From contig CP054178.1 of NCBI GenBank assembly GCA_015709595.1, forward strand, positions 186,001-250,000: a DNA stretch of 64,000 bases, in the 5' to 3' direction. This DNA is from Phycisphaeraceae bacterium (GTDB lineage: Bacteria; Planctomycetota; Phycisphaerae; Phycisphaerales; SM1A02). Under the pieces are notes generated by a model. It was not told the DNA's origin and did no database searches. It worked only from the letters and a program-made list of their open reading frames with translations. This document shows positions 36,232 through 45,332 of this stretch, piece by piece (position 1 is the first letter of the stretch; every line of letters starts with the position of its first letter). A program made the translations under genes and the position numbers.

Positions 36232-38343
36232 ATGAACCTCGCCGCCAAGTTTGATGTCATTTACGGCAGCACGGCGCTCCCCCAGGCGCTGCTGGCGACG
36301 ATTGTTCGAAGCCTGGAGCAGGCGGGCATTGAGGGTACGTTCTACATCGGCTACCCGGTGATGGCATCGGCGGACTCGAACACCACGATCGATGCGCTAC
36401 TCGTCACCCAGAAGCCAGGCCTGGTGGCGTTTCACTTCGCGCAGAAGGGCGAGGACTACAAGGCAGTACAGGACAAGCTGTACTACGTTCTCGAATCGAA
36501 CCTTGGCAGGCATGAGTCGCTGCGTCGCGGGAGGGCGCTCGGCGTCACGGTCAACGTGCTGTCTGTTTTTCCTGAAGGAGAAGTTCCTGCGCCGGCAGAT
36601 GCCGCGTATCCCGCGGCGTCGCCCTCCACGCTCGTAGCAGCGCTCGGTGGCATGAAGCCGATCGACGACCCCGCCCTCTATCGGAGCGTGTCGGCCGCGA
36701 TCCAGCGTGTCACAACCATCAAGCCCGTCAAGAAACGGCAGAACATCGTGAAGGCCGGCTCGAAGGGGGCGATCCTGCGGTCGATCGAGAAAGAGATCGC
36801 CAACCTTGACCGATGGCAAAAGTCCGCCGCGATCGAAACTCCGGAAGGGCTCCAGAGGATTCGCGGCCTTGCGGGCTCGGGCAAAACGGTGGTGCTGGCC
36901 CTGAAGGCGGCATATCTGCACACTCAGCACCCCGATTGGCAGATCGCGGTCACGTTCCACACGAGGTCCCTGTATCAGCAGTTCAAGGACCTGATCGAGC
37001 GGTTCACGCTCGAGCACCTGGGGGATAAGCCGGACTGGGAGAAGTTGCGCATCGTCCACTCGTGGGGCTCATCCGCCACGGACGGCATGTATTCGCTCGC
37101 GTGCGCCGCGGCGAACATGATTCCGACCAACTACCTGAGCGCAAAGTCTCGCTTCGGAGTCATGCGGGCATTCGAGGGCGTGTGCGACGAACTCGCCGCC
37201 GCGATGAAGGGTCGCGAGTTCGACTTGTTCGACGCCGTTCTGATCGATGAGGCCCAGGATCTGCCACGATCATTCTTCCGGATCGTCGATGCGGTCACCA
37301 GAGCGCCGAAGAGGATCGTCTGGGCATACGACGAACTCCAGAACCTGTCAGATGCGGGCATGGCATCGACGGCCGAACTATTCGATCGAGACATTCAGCT
37401 CACGAACACACCCGGTGCACCTCAGCAAGACATCATTTTGCCGGTGTGCTACCGCAATACGCCGTGGGCGCTCACGCTGGCCCACGCGTTGGGGTTTGGG
37501 CTCTCGCGCGATCGCGGCATGGTGCAGCACTTCGATGAGCCCAGCCTCTGGGTAGACATCGGCTACATGGTTGAGAAGGGGCCGCTGGACTACGGGCAGG
37601 AGGTCGTCCTTGCACGCGGACCGCGATCCTACCCGCTGTTCTTTGAGAAGCTGCTGACGCCAGCCGACGCCGTGCAATCGCAGGCGTTCAACACGAAGGA
37701 TGAGCAGTATGCCTGGATCGCGGAGCAGGTTGCCAAGAACTTGAAAGAGGACGAACTCGATGCCGACGACATCCTGATCGTGCTGCCGGAGCCAATAACG
37801 CAGCGCGATGAGTACTACTCGCTCCGTCGCCACCTGGATAGCCGCGGGATCCCCTCGTCCCTGGCCGGCGTTACCAACGACCGAGATCAGTTCTCGCAAT
37901 CGGGCGTCGTCACCGTGTCGGGCATCTACCGCGCCAAGGGCAATGAAGCGCCGATGGTCTACATCGCCAACTCCGACTTCTGCGTCGTCGGCCATGAGTT
38001 GATCCGTCTACGGAACATCCTGTTTACTGCGATTACCCGGTCTCGCGCATGGGTGCGTCTCTGCGGCACTGGCCTCAGCATGACCACCCTACAGAAGGAG
38101 ATCGATGCGGTCGTGAACTCGGGCTACAAGCTGGTGTTCCGCGTCCCGACGCAGGAGCAACTGGCGGTGATGCGCAGGATCAATCGAGATCGCACCGCCG
38201 AAGAGAAGAGCCAGATCCGCAAGGCAGAGAAAAGCCTGGAGGAGGTCCTCGATCTCGTGAAGCGCGGCGTCATCTCTCCGGATGCAATGCCTCAGCTCAA
38301 GGAGATCTTGAAGGCCATGCAGGACAAGGGGGGCAAGGCGTGA
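36232..38343 (+). CDS. Superfamily 1 (UvrD/DUF2075-like) helicase
   Basis: 703 aa. The N-terminal 150 residues (TIDALLVTQKPGLVAFHFAQ) look like a nuclease-like or NERD-type domain without an obvious full active site. The helicase core has Walker A RGLAGSGKTVVLAL near residue 214, Walker B VLIDEAQDLPRSF near 337, VWAYDELQNLSD, and C-terminal motifs VSGIYRAKGNEAPMVYIA and LFTAITRSRAWVRL. It starts 4 nt after hsdS and overlaps the next gene by GTGA. A helicase inside an hsd operon is an unusual accessory and may act with the restriction complex. Confidence 0.8.
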   Translation: MNLAAKFDVIYGSTALPQALLATIVRSLEQAGIEGTFYIGYPVMASADSNTTIDALLVTQKPGLVAFHFAQKGEDYKAVQDKLYYVLESNLGRHESLRRGRALGVTVNVLSVFPEGEVPAPADAAYPAASPSTLVAALGGMKPIDDPALYRSVSAAIQRVTTIKPVKKRQNIVKAGSKGAILRSIEKEIANLDRWQKSAAIETPEGLQRIRGLAGSGKTVVLALKAAYLHTQHPDWQIAVTFHTRSLYQQFKDLIERFTLEHLGDKPDWEKLRIVHSWGSSATDGMYSLACAAANMIPTNYLSAKSRFGVMRAFEGVCDELAAAMKGREFDLFDAVLIDEAQDLPRSFFRIVDAVTRAPKRIVWAYDELQNLSDAGMASTAELFDRDIQLTNTPGAPQQDIILPVCYRNTPWALTLAHALGFGLSRDRGMVQHFDEPSLWVDIGYMVEKGPLDYGQEVVLARGPRSYPLFFEKLLTPADAVQSQAFNTKDEQYAWIAEQVAKNLKEDELDADDILIVLPEPITQRDEYYSLRRHLDSRGIPSSLAGVTNDRDQFSQSGVVTVSGIYRAKGNEAPMVYIANSDFCVVGHELIRLRNILFTAITRSRAWVRLCGTGLSMTTLQKEIDAVVNSGYKLVFRVPTQEQLAVMRRINRDRTAEEKSQIRKAEKSLEEVLDLVKRGVISPDAMPQLKEILKAMQDKGGKA

Positions 38344-39032
38344 ACGCTCGACAGGTCGCCACGATGATCGCGAGCACCTGCCAGGATCTGCGGAGCCTGG
38401 GGCTGGTGACATTCGACAATTCTCCCTGCCAGAGACGCGAGGGAGCGTTTCAACGCGTCGCGTGGCCAAGCGTCGGCCCGAGTGCTGCTCGCACCTTCGC
38501 TTTCGGCTCGCTTGGCCAGTATCTATCTCTGATCAAGGAAGGCGCGTTTACATGCCTCCTGAAGGACTACTCCGTCGTTCAGGCGAGCTACGACTGTGAC
38601 GGAACGAACGTCGTGGCGCACAGCCTCTTGTACTGGCCCGCGCCTGTTGCCATTCAAGAGCCAGTGGAGGATCTCGGAGACCTGTGTGCAGCGGTGGCGA
38701 TGTGCATGGAATCGCCCGCAAGCGCCGCCCCATTGTGCGAGCTGTACCTTCGGTCCCCCATGCGATTCGACTTCGATCCTGACCGGGCGAGCGAAGACCA
38801 TCCGGAGGTGCATCTGCACACGCAGTTCGATGACACTCGCATTCACGTTGATCGACCCATGTCGTTCACCACGTTCGTGAAGATGGTGTTCAAGACGTTT
38901 TACCGGGAGACGTGGAACTCCTGCCCCGAACTCGCGCGAATGCACGAACAAAGGGTTCCCCTGGTAAAGGACGAGTTCGCGCCAGTCCCCCATTCCCTTT
39001 GTCTCGCGTGGTCGGCGGGGCGCGACGACTAG
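38340..39032 (+). CDS. DUF2290-like protein
   Basis: 230 aa from a GTG overlapping the helicase stop. The C-terminal part (PMRFDFDPD, HPEVHLHTQFDDTRIHVDRP, then MSFTTFVKMVFKTFY) matches my recollection of DUF2290 proteins, which occur in defence-type loci. No catalytic motif is known to me. Tight coupling to the helicase suggests they act together. Confidence 0.6.
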   Translation: MNARQVATMIASTCQDLRSLGLVTFDNSPCQRREGAFQRVAWPSVGPSAARTFAFGSLGQYLSLIKEGAFTCLLKDYSVVQASYDCDGTNVVAHSLLYWPAPVAIQEPVEDLGDLCAAVAMCMESPASAAPLCELYLRSPMRFDFDPDRASEDHPEVHLHTQFDDTRIHVDRPMSFTTFVKMVFKTFYRETWNSCPELARMHEQRVPLVKDEFAPVPHSLCLAWSAGRDD

Positions 39033-39077
39033 CAGCTCTCTATCGGCAGAGGCGTTTGACGAAGGAAGGACAGCAAC

Positions 39078-40202
39078 ATGGCGAAGGCATCTGAGTTGGA
39101 AGACCTGAAGTTCTCCGACCCCCGCGAGGAGGAGGAAGGCGCGATTGACCACATCCCAAAGGACGAGAGGCATCTGCGCACGCAGGCCTACGACATGAGC
39201 ATCAGTGACATCGTTGGAAAGATCACCAACGGCGACATCGTCCTCGACCCGGACTACCAGCGGAACTACGTGTGGGACGACAAGCGCGCATCCCTGTTGG
39301 TCGAGTCCATCCTGCTAAACGTCCCGATTCCTGTCATCTACGTCGCAGAGGATGACGACAGCCTGTGGGATGTTGTCGACGGGCTACAGCGTCTGAACTC
39401 GCTGAGTCGGTTCTTCTCCAACGAGTTCAAACTGAAGGGGCTGGAGGTTCTCGATGAGCTGAATGGCCAGTTCTACAAAGATCTGAACCCAAAGGCTGCG
39501 AGGATTCTTCGTAACGGGATTCTCCGCATCATTCTGATCTTCAAGGAGTCCAATCAGGACATCAAGTACGAGATCTTCATGCGCCTGAATCGTGGTGCCG
39601 TGAAGCTCACTGAACAGGAGTTGCGGAACTGTCTGTACCGTGGTGCTTTCAACGACATGCTTCACGACCTGTGCGCCCAGGGACTAGTGCAGACGCTCCT
39701 CGATCTGGATGCTCCGCACAACCGCATGGCGGATGCCGAGCTGCTGTTGCGCCACTTCACGGTGAAGGGCGGGTACGACCCCGCAACCGGCAAGATCTCG
39801 ACGTACTCGGGCAACATGCGCTCGTCGCTCAACCACTACATGTCCAAAGTGCGTCACACTAAATCTGAGGAGATCGTGGTGTTGAAGAAGGAATTCATGC
39901 TAAACGCCATGAAGGTGGCCGAGGTCTTCGGCGCCGAGGCGTTTCACCGGATCAATCCAGACGGCAGCTACGACGATCGTCTGAATCGCGCCATCATGGA
40001 CGCGGTGATGGTCGGCGTCGGCTTCCACACGCTCGATGAAATAAAGGCCAAGAAGGCCGAGGTCAAGGCCGTCCTGCAGAAGCTGATCAACGATGACGCC
40101 CAGTTCGCGGACGCCATTACTACTCGGACTTCCGACAAGCAGCGCATGGAATATCGCGTGCACACCTTTGTCCGCAAGCTCGACGAAGTCATGCAGGGAT
40201 AG
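39078..40202 (+). CDS. DUF262 (ParB/GmrS-like) protein
   Basis: 374 aa. DUF262 core: DIVLDPDYQRNYVWDDKRAS, then LLVESILLNVPIPVIY, VVDGLQRLNSLSRF and FMRLNRGAVKLTEQELRNC. Family members such as GmrS and SspE hydrolyse nucleotides through the DGQQR-type motif (here DGLQR) and act in defence against modified or unmodified phage DNA. There is no HNH (DUF1524) nuclease half here; the adjacent HEPN protein may supply the nuclease. A purine-rich ribosome site lies upstream. Confidence 0.8.
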   Translation: MAKASELEDLKFSDPREEEEGAIDHIPKDERHLRTQAYDMSISDIVGKITNGDIVLDPDYQRNYVWDDKRASLLVESILLNVPIPVIYVAEDDDSLWDVVDGLQRLNSLSRFFSNEFKLKGLEVLDELNGQFYKDLNPKAARILRNGILRIILIFKESNQDIKYEIFMRLNRGAVKLTEQELRNCLYRGAFNDMLHDLCAQGLVQTLLDLDAPHNRMADAELLLRHFTVKGGYDPATGKISTYSGNMRSSLNHYMSKVRHTKSEEIVVLKKEFMLNAMKVAEVFGAEAFHRINPDGSYDDRLNRAIMDAVMVGVGFHTLDEIKAKKAEVKAVLQKLINDDAQFADAITTRTSDKQRMEYRVHTFVRKLDEVMQG

Positions 40203-40205
40203 CAC

Positions 40206-40946
40206 ATGGCCACGCGACTAGAGACCGCCGACGACTTCGCCGCCACGCTTGCTGAGGTGGAGTTGTTGCTGCGCGAGTCCGATGAGGCCGCTCCGGGAGG
40301 ACCGCGCGAGGATGAACGACGCGCCGCGGTGTTGAACAAGGCGGCTCTGCTGCTCATGACGGGCAAGTTTGAAGCGTTTCTGGAGACGGCGGCCGAGGAT
40401 TTCCTGTTTGCGGTGAATCAGGTCGGCGGGGCGACTCGATTCATCCCGCCTCGGATGCTTGCTGAGCACAGCGTCAAGGCAGTGGCCGGAATCGACTTGA
40501 AGCTCAGTGGCGGGGACATCGCCGGCGTGAGCGCGATCTTCGCAGGACTCGCGAAGATGTGGGGCAACGTGGACCCGTGCTCCGACCTGGCCATTGCCTG
40601 CAAATTCAACTACGGCAAACACGGCGAGAGCGAGGTCATCAAGCTGTTCAAGCGATTCGGGATTGACGATGTGTTTGCGCAGGTACCAGTCGTCGACGAT
40701 GCTACAGAGCGGTATGAGGGCCAAGCGCCGCCATTGGTTGACGTAAAGGGAATGGTCAACTCCCTCACGGGCATCCGCAACAACATCCTGCACCAGGATG
40801 AGTCGCCCAGCTTGACATCCGATGGCTTGCGAAAGCAAATCGCCACGCTGCACAAGTTTGCTGTCGAGCTCGTGAAGGCTCTGCAGAGCATAGTGGACCA
40901 GATAGACACTCGAGTTCAGGCCGAGGGAGCCGCGAATGCCCGCTGA
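40206..40946 (+). CDS. HEPN-domain protein (RiboL-PSP/MAE-type)
   Basis: 246 aa, all-helical. The RNase signature R-x4-H is present as RNNILH at residues 191-196 in GIRNNILHQDESP, and an upstream helix has KFEAFLETAAEDFL. This matches the MAE_28990/RiboL-PSP HEPN group, ribonucleases common in toxin and defence systems. It starts 3 nt after the DUF262 gene and overlaps hsdR by 11 nt. The DUF262-HEPN pairing suggests a regulated toxin linked to the restriction system. Confidence 0.7.
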   Translation: MATRLETADDFAATLAEVELLLRESDEAAPGGPREDERRAAVLNKAALLLMTGKFEAFLETAAEDFLFAVNQVGGATRFIPPRMLAEHSVKAVAGIDLKLSGGDIAGVSAIFAGLAKMWGNVDPCSDLAIACKFNYGKHGESEVIKLFKRFGIDDVFAQVPVVDDATERYEGQAPPLVDVKGMVNSLTGIRNNILHQDESPSLTSDGLRKQIATLHKFAVELVKALQSIVDQIDTRVQAEGAANAR

Positions 40947-43900
40947 CTACAAAGAGAAAGCCTTCGAAGCTGCTATCGAGGAGCACCTTCTCGCCAGCGG
41001 CTACGCCAAAGGCGATAACTGCGACTACGACGCCACGGCGGCACCCAATGGGTACGACCGCGCGCGGGGCCTGTTCCCGGGCGTGTTCGTCGCGTTCGTG
41101 AAGGCCACCCAGCCGCAGGCATGGTCAGCGCTCGAGAAGCTTCACGCCGGCGCCACCGGTGACGTCCTGGTGGATGCGCTCTGTAAGGCCATCGCGGGGA
41201 GCGATCGGGGTTCGCTGGAGATCATCAGGCACGGCTTCAAGTGCTACGGCCGACAGATCGACGTGGCGTTCTTCCGGCCTTCCAGCGGGCTCAATCCGGA
41301 AACCATGCGTCTGCACGCGATGAATGTGCTGACCGTTACGAGGCAGGTTTACTACTCGACCACCTGCGAGAAGAGCGTCGACGTGGTCCTGTCGCTCAAC
41401 GGCGTGCCCATCGTCACGGCGGAGCTCAAGAACCAGATGAGCGGGCAGACAGCGGAGCACGCGAAGACCCAGTATCGGCTCGATCGGGATGAACGCGAGC
41501 TTCTGTTCGCGTTCAAGCAGCGGACACTCGTTCACTTCGCCGTTGATCCCGACGTTGCATGGATGACTACGCGTCTGCGAGGGAAGGAGACGTTCTTCCT
41601 GCCGTTTAACAAGGGCAACGGCACGGGTGCGGGGAACCCGGAGAATCCGGCCGGCCACCGGACATCCTATCTGTGGGAGCACGTCTGGCAGCGAGATTCG
41701 CTGCTCGACATCATCTCACGCTTCCTGCACCTTCAGGTGGAAGAGAAGCGGTTCACCTCGGGAACGGCAGGGCGAAAGGTGCGGAAGGAGACGATGATCT
41801 TCCCGCGCTACCACCAGCTGGATGTCGTGCGACGCATGGAGGCCGACGCCAGGGCGCTCGGCGCGGGCCACAACTATCTGGTCCAGCACTCCGCCGGCAG
41901 CGGGAAGAGTAACTCAATCGGGTGGTTGGCTCACCGCCTGGCCAGCCTTCACGACGACAACGACCGGCGCGTGTTCGATTCCGTGATCGTCGTCACCGAT
42001 CGCGTCGTTCTGGACCAACAGCTCCAGGACACGATCTACCAGTTCGAGCACAAGCACGGCGTCGTACAGAAGATCGACGAGAACTCCACACAGTTGGCGG
42101 AAGCGATCAAGACCTGCGTGCCGATCATTATCACGACACTCCAGAAGTTCCCGTTTGTGACCGAGAAGGTCGCGGGGCTGCCGGATCGCCGGTACGCCGT
42201 CATCGTGGATGAGGCGCATAGCAGCCAGTCGGGGGAGACCGCGACCGAACTGAAGGGCGTCCTCGCGGCTGATCACATCAGGCAGGAGGCCAGAAAGCAG
42301 GCCGAGGCGCAGGGCATCAATGAGGGCGAAGAGGGAGCCGATGCCGAGGAAGAGATCCTCCGCACGATGCTGAAGCGGGGTCGCCAGCCGAACATCTCGT
42401 TCTTTGCGTTCACGGCGACGCCGAAGTACAAGACACTGGAGGTGTTCGGACGGGTCGGCACGGACGGCCGCCCGGCGCCATTCCATCTATACAGCATGCG
42501 CCAGGCCATCGAAGAGGGCTTCATCCTCGACGTGCTGCGCAACTACACGACGTACAAGACGTACTTCGGGCTGATTAAGTCGATCGAGGAGGACCCGAAC
42601 GTCTCGAAGCGCAAGGCGGCAAAGGCCTTGGCGCGCTTCATGACGCTGCACCCCCACAACCTGGAGCAGAAGACGGAGATCATGGTGGAGCATTTCCGCG
42701 CATCCACCCGCCACAAGATCGGCGGCAAAGCGAAGGCCATGGTGGTGACAGCGAGCCGGATGCACGCCGTCCGCTACAAGCAGGCGTTCGACAAGTACAT
42801 CAAGGACAACGGATACACCGACGTGAAGACGCTGGTCGCGTTCTCCGGCACGGTCGTCGACGACCTCGACCCGAACAAGCATTACACCGAGGGCGGGATG
42901 AATGCGGGGATCGACGGCAAGGAACTGCCCGAGAAGTTCGCCACCGAGGAGTTCCAGATCCTGCTCGTCGCGGAGAAGTACCAGACGGGCTTCGACCAAC
43001 CGCTTCTTCACACCATGTACGTGGACAAGCGGCTAGCGGGCATTCAGGCGGTACAGACGCTCTCGCGTCTGAACCGCACGCACGCCGGCAAGGACGACAC
43101 CTTCATTCTCGACTTCTACAACGAACGCGCAGAGATCCTGGAAGCCTTCAAGCCCTACTACGAACAGCCCGTCATAGGCGAACGAGCGGATCCTCAGCAG
43201 CTCTACACGCTGCAGGCGCGGCTCGCGGAGTGCGGTGTGTACCATGCCGACGAGGTCGAGCAGTTCTGTGCCGTGTTCTTCCGCGGCAAGGCCAACCAGT
43301 CGCCGGCCGACCACGCGAAAATGAACGCGATCATCGACCCGGCGGTCGAGCGATTCAAGGCGTTGCGCGACGACGTCCGCGCCACGATGCCTGAGAAGGA
43401 ATGGGCGAAGGCCAAGGAGGAGGCACAGGAGGAGTTTCGGGGTCTGCTGTTTGCATTCCGTGGCCTGTACGCGTTTCTCTCGCAGGTCATCCCGTTCGGT
43501 GACAGCGACCTGGAGAAGCTCTACACCTTCACGCGATTCCTGGCGGCGAAGTTGCCGCGCCGAGCCCTCGGCCCCCAGTATAACTTCGACGATGAGGTCG
43601 CGCTCAAGTACTACCGATTGCAGAAGATCAGCGAAGGGTCGATCGTGCTCGAGCCGGGCGCCGGTGGCGAGTTGAAGGGGCCGACCGCGGTCGGCACGGG
43701 CATGGTCGGGGACGAGGAGGTCGAGCTCTCGCAGTTGATCGAAATCCTGAATGAGCGATTCGGCACCGACTTCAAGCCCGCCGACCAGCTCTTTCTGGAT
43801 TCGGTGCGGGAGGACGCCGTTGCCAACGAAGCCCTCAGGCAGGCGGCGTCCGCGAACTCGATCGAGAACTTCAAGTATGTGTTCGGAAAGGCCCTCGAGG

Positions 43901-44055
43901 GTCTGTTCATCGATCGCATGGAGCAGAACGAGGAGATCTTCGCGCGGTTCATGAACGAGCCGAACTTCCAGCGGCTCGTTGAGGAGCACCTTCGGAAGCA
44001 GGTCTACGAGCAGATCCGGGCCGAGCAAGCCGGGGGTGGAGAACCTGTCGGTTGA
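40936..44055 (+). CDS. hsdR: Type I restriction endonuclease subunit HsdR
   Basis: 1039 aa. The N-terminal PD-(D/E)xK nuclease region has VDVVLSLNGVPIVTAELKNQ near residue 162. The SF2 translocase has Walker A QHSAGSGKSNSIGW near 318, VVTDRVVLDQQLQD, DEAHSSQSGE near 425 and FFAFTATPKYKTL, then LLVAEKYQTGFDQPLLHTMY and QTLSRLNRTHAGKD. It pulls and cuts unmethylated DNA with HsdM and HsdS. It ends the operon and overlaps the HEPN gene at its start. Confidence 0.93.
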   Translation: MPADYKEKAFEAAIEEHLLASGYAKGDNCDYDATAAPNGYDRARGLFPGVFVAFVKATQPQAWSALEKLHAGATGDVLVDALCKAIAGSDRGSLEIIRHGFKCYGRQIDVAFFRPSSGLNPETMRLHAMNVLTVTRQVYYSTTCEKSVDVVLSLNGVPIVTAELKNQMSGQTAEHAKTQYRLDRDERELLFAFKQRTLVHFAVDPDVAWMTTRLRGKETFFLPFNKGNGTGAGNPENPAGHRTSYLWEHVWQRDSLLDIISRFLHLQVEEKRFTSGTAGRKVRKETMIFPRYHQLDVVRRMEADARALGAGHNYLVQHSAGSGKSNSIGWLAHRLASLHDDNDRRVFDSVIVVTDRVVLDQQLQDTIYQFEHKHGVVQKIDENSTQLAEAIKTCVPIIITTLQKFPFVTEKVAGLPDRRYAVIVDEAHSSQSGETATELKGVLAADHIRQEARKQAEAQGINEGEEGADAEEEILRTMLKRGRQPNISFFAFTATPKYKTLEVFGRVGTDGRPAPFHLYSMRQAIEEGFILDVLRNYTTYKTYFGLIKSIEEDPNVSKRKAAKALARFMTLHPHNLEQKTEIMVEHFRASTRHKIGGKAKAMVVTASRMHAVRYKQAFDKYIKDNGYTDVKTLVAFSGTVVDDLDPNKHYTEGGMNAGIDGKELPEKFATEEFQILLVAEKYQTGFDQPLLHTMYVDKRLAGIQAVQTLSRLNRTHAGKDDTFILDFYNERAEILEAFKPYYEQPVIGERADPQQLYTLQARLAECGVYHADEVEQFCAVFFRGKANQSPADHAKMNAIIDPAVERFKALRDDVRATMPEKEWAKAKEEAQEEFRGLLFAFRGLYAFLSQVIPFGDSDLEKLYTFTRFLAAKLPRRALGPQYNFDDEVALKYYRLQKISEGSIVLEPGAGGELKGPTAVGTGMVGDEEVELSQLIEILNERFGTDFKPADQLFLDSVREDAVANEALRQAASANSIENFKYVFGKALEGLFIDRMEQNEEIFARFMNEPNFQRLVEEHLRKQVYEQIRAEQAGGGEPVG

Positions 44056-44061
44056 GATGTG

Positions 44062-44105
44062 GTGTGTAGTAAACACTGGACAGTCGCATTGGGCGTGGGT
44101 ACGCT
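44062..44105 (+). promoter_or_regulatory. XRE gene promoter with operator B
   Basis: Operator GTGTGTAGTAAACAC (44062-44076) abuts a -35 box TGGACA (44077-44082), a 17-nt spacer and -10 TACGCT (44100-44105), about 17 nt before the ATG. A site directly upstream of -35 fits activation or autoregulation by the encoded XRE protein, as in restriction controller systems. Confidence 0.6.
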
Positions 44106-44121
44106 CGCGGAGTTGGAAATC

Positions 44122-44487
44122 ATGTCTTCCAAGAAAAAGACCTTCGGTGAGCTGGTCCGCGAGAAGCGGACGGAGAAGAAGCTCACCTTGCGCAAGTTCG
44201 CAGATCGGGTGGGATTGAGCCCCACCTACGTCTCGCAGATCGAGCAGGGGAACTTCGCACCGCCGCCCCCTGATCGCATCCGGAAGATGGCGGAGGTGCT
44301 GGAAGCGGATGCCGACGAGCTCATCGCGGCGGCGGGCCGGATGGCGGAGGACGTTGCCGGCCTCATCGAGAAGCGCCCGATCGAGATGGCCTCGTTTTTG
44401 CGCCACGCCAAGGGCCTGACCCCGCAGCAGATCGAACAACTCACTAAAATGGCCGAGGACATGAGCAAGCGACCCAAGAAGGACTGA
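44122..44487 (+). CDS. XRE-family transcriptional regulator
   Basis: 121 aa. An HTH-XRE domain (FGELVREKRTEKKLTLRKFA, then VGLSPTYVSQIEQGNFAPPP; about residues 8-65) precedes a helical tail. MSSKKK is chosen as start because GGAG lies close upstream and 44105 is the -10 box; an earlier frame start at 44059 lies inside the operator. It is followed 6 nt later by an ImmA/IrrE protease, the arrangement of phage ImmR-ImmA pairs where the protease cleaves the regulator. Three matching operators suggest it controls hsdM, itself and the 45333 operon. Confidence 0.85.
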   Translation: MSSKKKTFGELVREKRTEKKLTLRKFADRVGLSPTYVSQIEQGNFAPPPPDRIRKMAEVLEADADELIAAAGRMAEDVAGLIEKRPIEMASFLRHAKGLTPQQIEQLTKMAEDMSKRPKKD

Positions 44488-44493
44488 TCCCGC

Positions 44494-45252
44494 ATGAGGT
44501 CAATGACCGCGAGCAAACACCCCCACGAGCCCAAGTTCCTGCCGGACAAGCACATCGAAGAGCACGCCAATGTGCTTCTGGCCCAATACGCCCAGCAGAG
44601 CGGGGAACCGCTCGCGCCCGGGATTCCCGTCGACGACATCGCGGAGGTGTTTCTCGGCTTGACCGTCGAAATGATGGACCTCGCAGAGGTTTTCGGTGAC
44701 CCGGAGATCAACGGCGCGATCTGGATTCCGCAGAAGAAGATCGGGATCGACCACACGCTCGATCCTCACGCCAACAAGCGCAAGGAGGGGCGATACCACT
44801 TCACGCTCGCCCACGAGATCGCCCATTGGTGGCTGCACCGCCACCTCTACACCCCCGACACCGCCCAAGGAACATTGACCGCCGACGCGTCGGTGCCGCA
44901 GCCGACCTACGTGTGCCGGGACGGTTCCAAGGCCCCGGTTGAGATTCAGGCCAACAAGTTCGCCGGCTTCCTATTGATGCCCGCGAAGCTCGTTCGCGAG
45001 TGCTGGCGCGAGGTCCACGGGATGGACGCCGTCACCCTGGATTCGCTGCGTCCCCGGCAGCAGCAGATCCTCGCCGCCGAGGTGCTCCGCCGGGGCGGCC
45101 TCTCGATGGACGCGAAGACCATCGACAACGCCTTGCTCCAGCACGTCGCCCGTCCCCTCGCCGAAAAGTTCAAGGTGTCCGCCGAGGCGATGATGTATCG
45201 CTTGGAGGCACTGGATCTGCTGCAGCGCAAGTCGGAGCCGCGTCTGTTCTGA
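44494..45252 (+). CDS. ImmA/IrrE-family metallopeptidase
   Basis: 252 aa. The zinc-protease motif HEIAHWWLHRH starts at residue 107 (HExxH), preceded by GRYHFTLA; the third ligand probably lies in EIQANKFAGFLLMP, the usual position. Such proteases inactivate a neighbouring XRE repressor when DNA damage or other stress is sensed. The C-terminal helices (FKVSAEAMMYRLEALDLL) are common in the family. It is coupled to the XRE gene upstream. Confidence 0.85.
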   Translation: MRSMTASKHPHEPKFLPDKHIEEHANVLLAQYAQQSGEPLAPGIPVDDIAEVFLGLTVEMMDLAEVFGDPEINGAIWIPQKKIGIDHTLDPHANKRKEGRYHFTLAHEIAHWWLHRHLYTPDTAQGTLTADASVPQPTYVCRDGSKAPVEIQANKFAGFLLMPAKLVRECWREVHGMDAVTLDSLRPRQQQILAAEVLRRGGLSMDAKTIDNALLQHVARPLAEKFKVSAEAMMYRLEALDLLQRKSEPRLF

Positions 45253-45280
45253 CGGGCTCTCTTTTTCGCCGAGTCGTTTA

Positions 45281-45295
45281 GTGTGTAATACACAC
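45281..45295 (+). promoter_or_regulatory. Operator C (perfect palindrome)
   Basis: GTGTGTAATACACAC is a perfect 15-bp palindrome, 38 nt before the ATG at 45333. It overlaps a -10-like TGTAAT, so binding would block transcription. It matches the operator half-sites at 31550 and 44062. Confidence 0.65.
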
Positions 45296-45332
45296 TGCAA
45301 GTCAGCCAATCAACCCGTCGGAGACGATCCCC

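Noticed and set aside
43033-44439. 468-codon minus-strand frame opposite the end of hsdR and the XRE gene
   Set aside because: Antisense shadow; both plus-strand genes have firm domain evidence.
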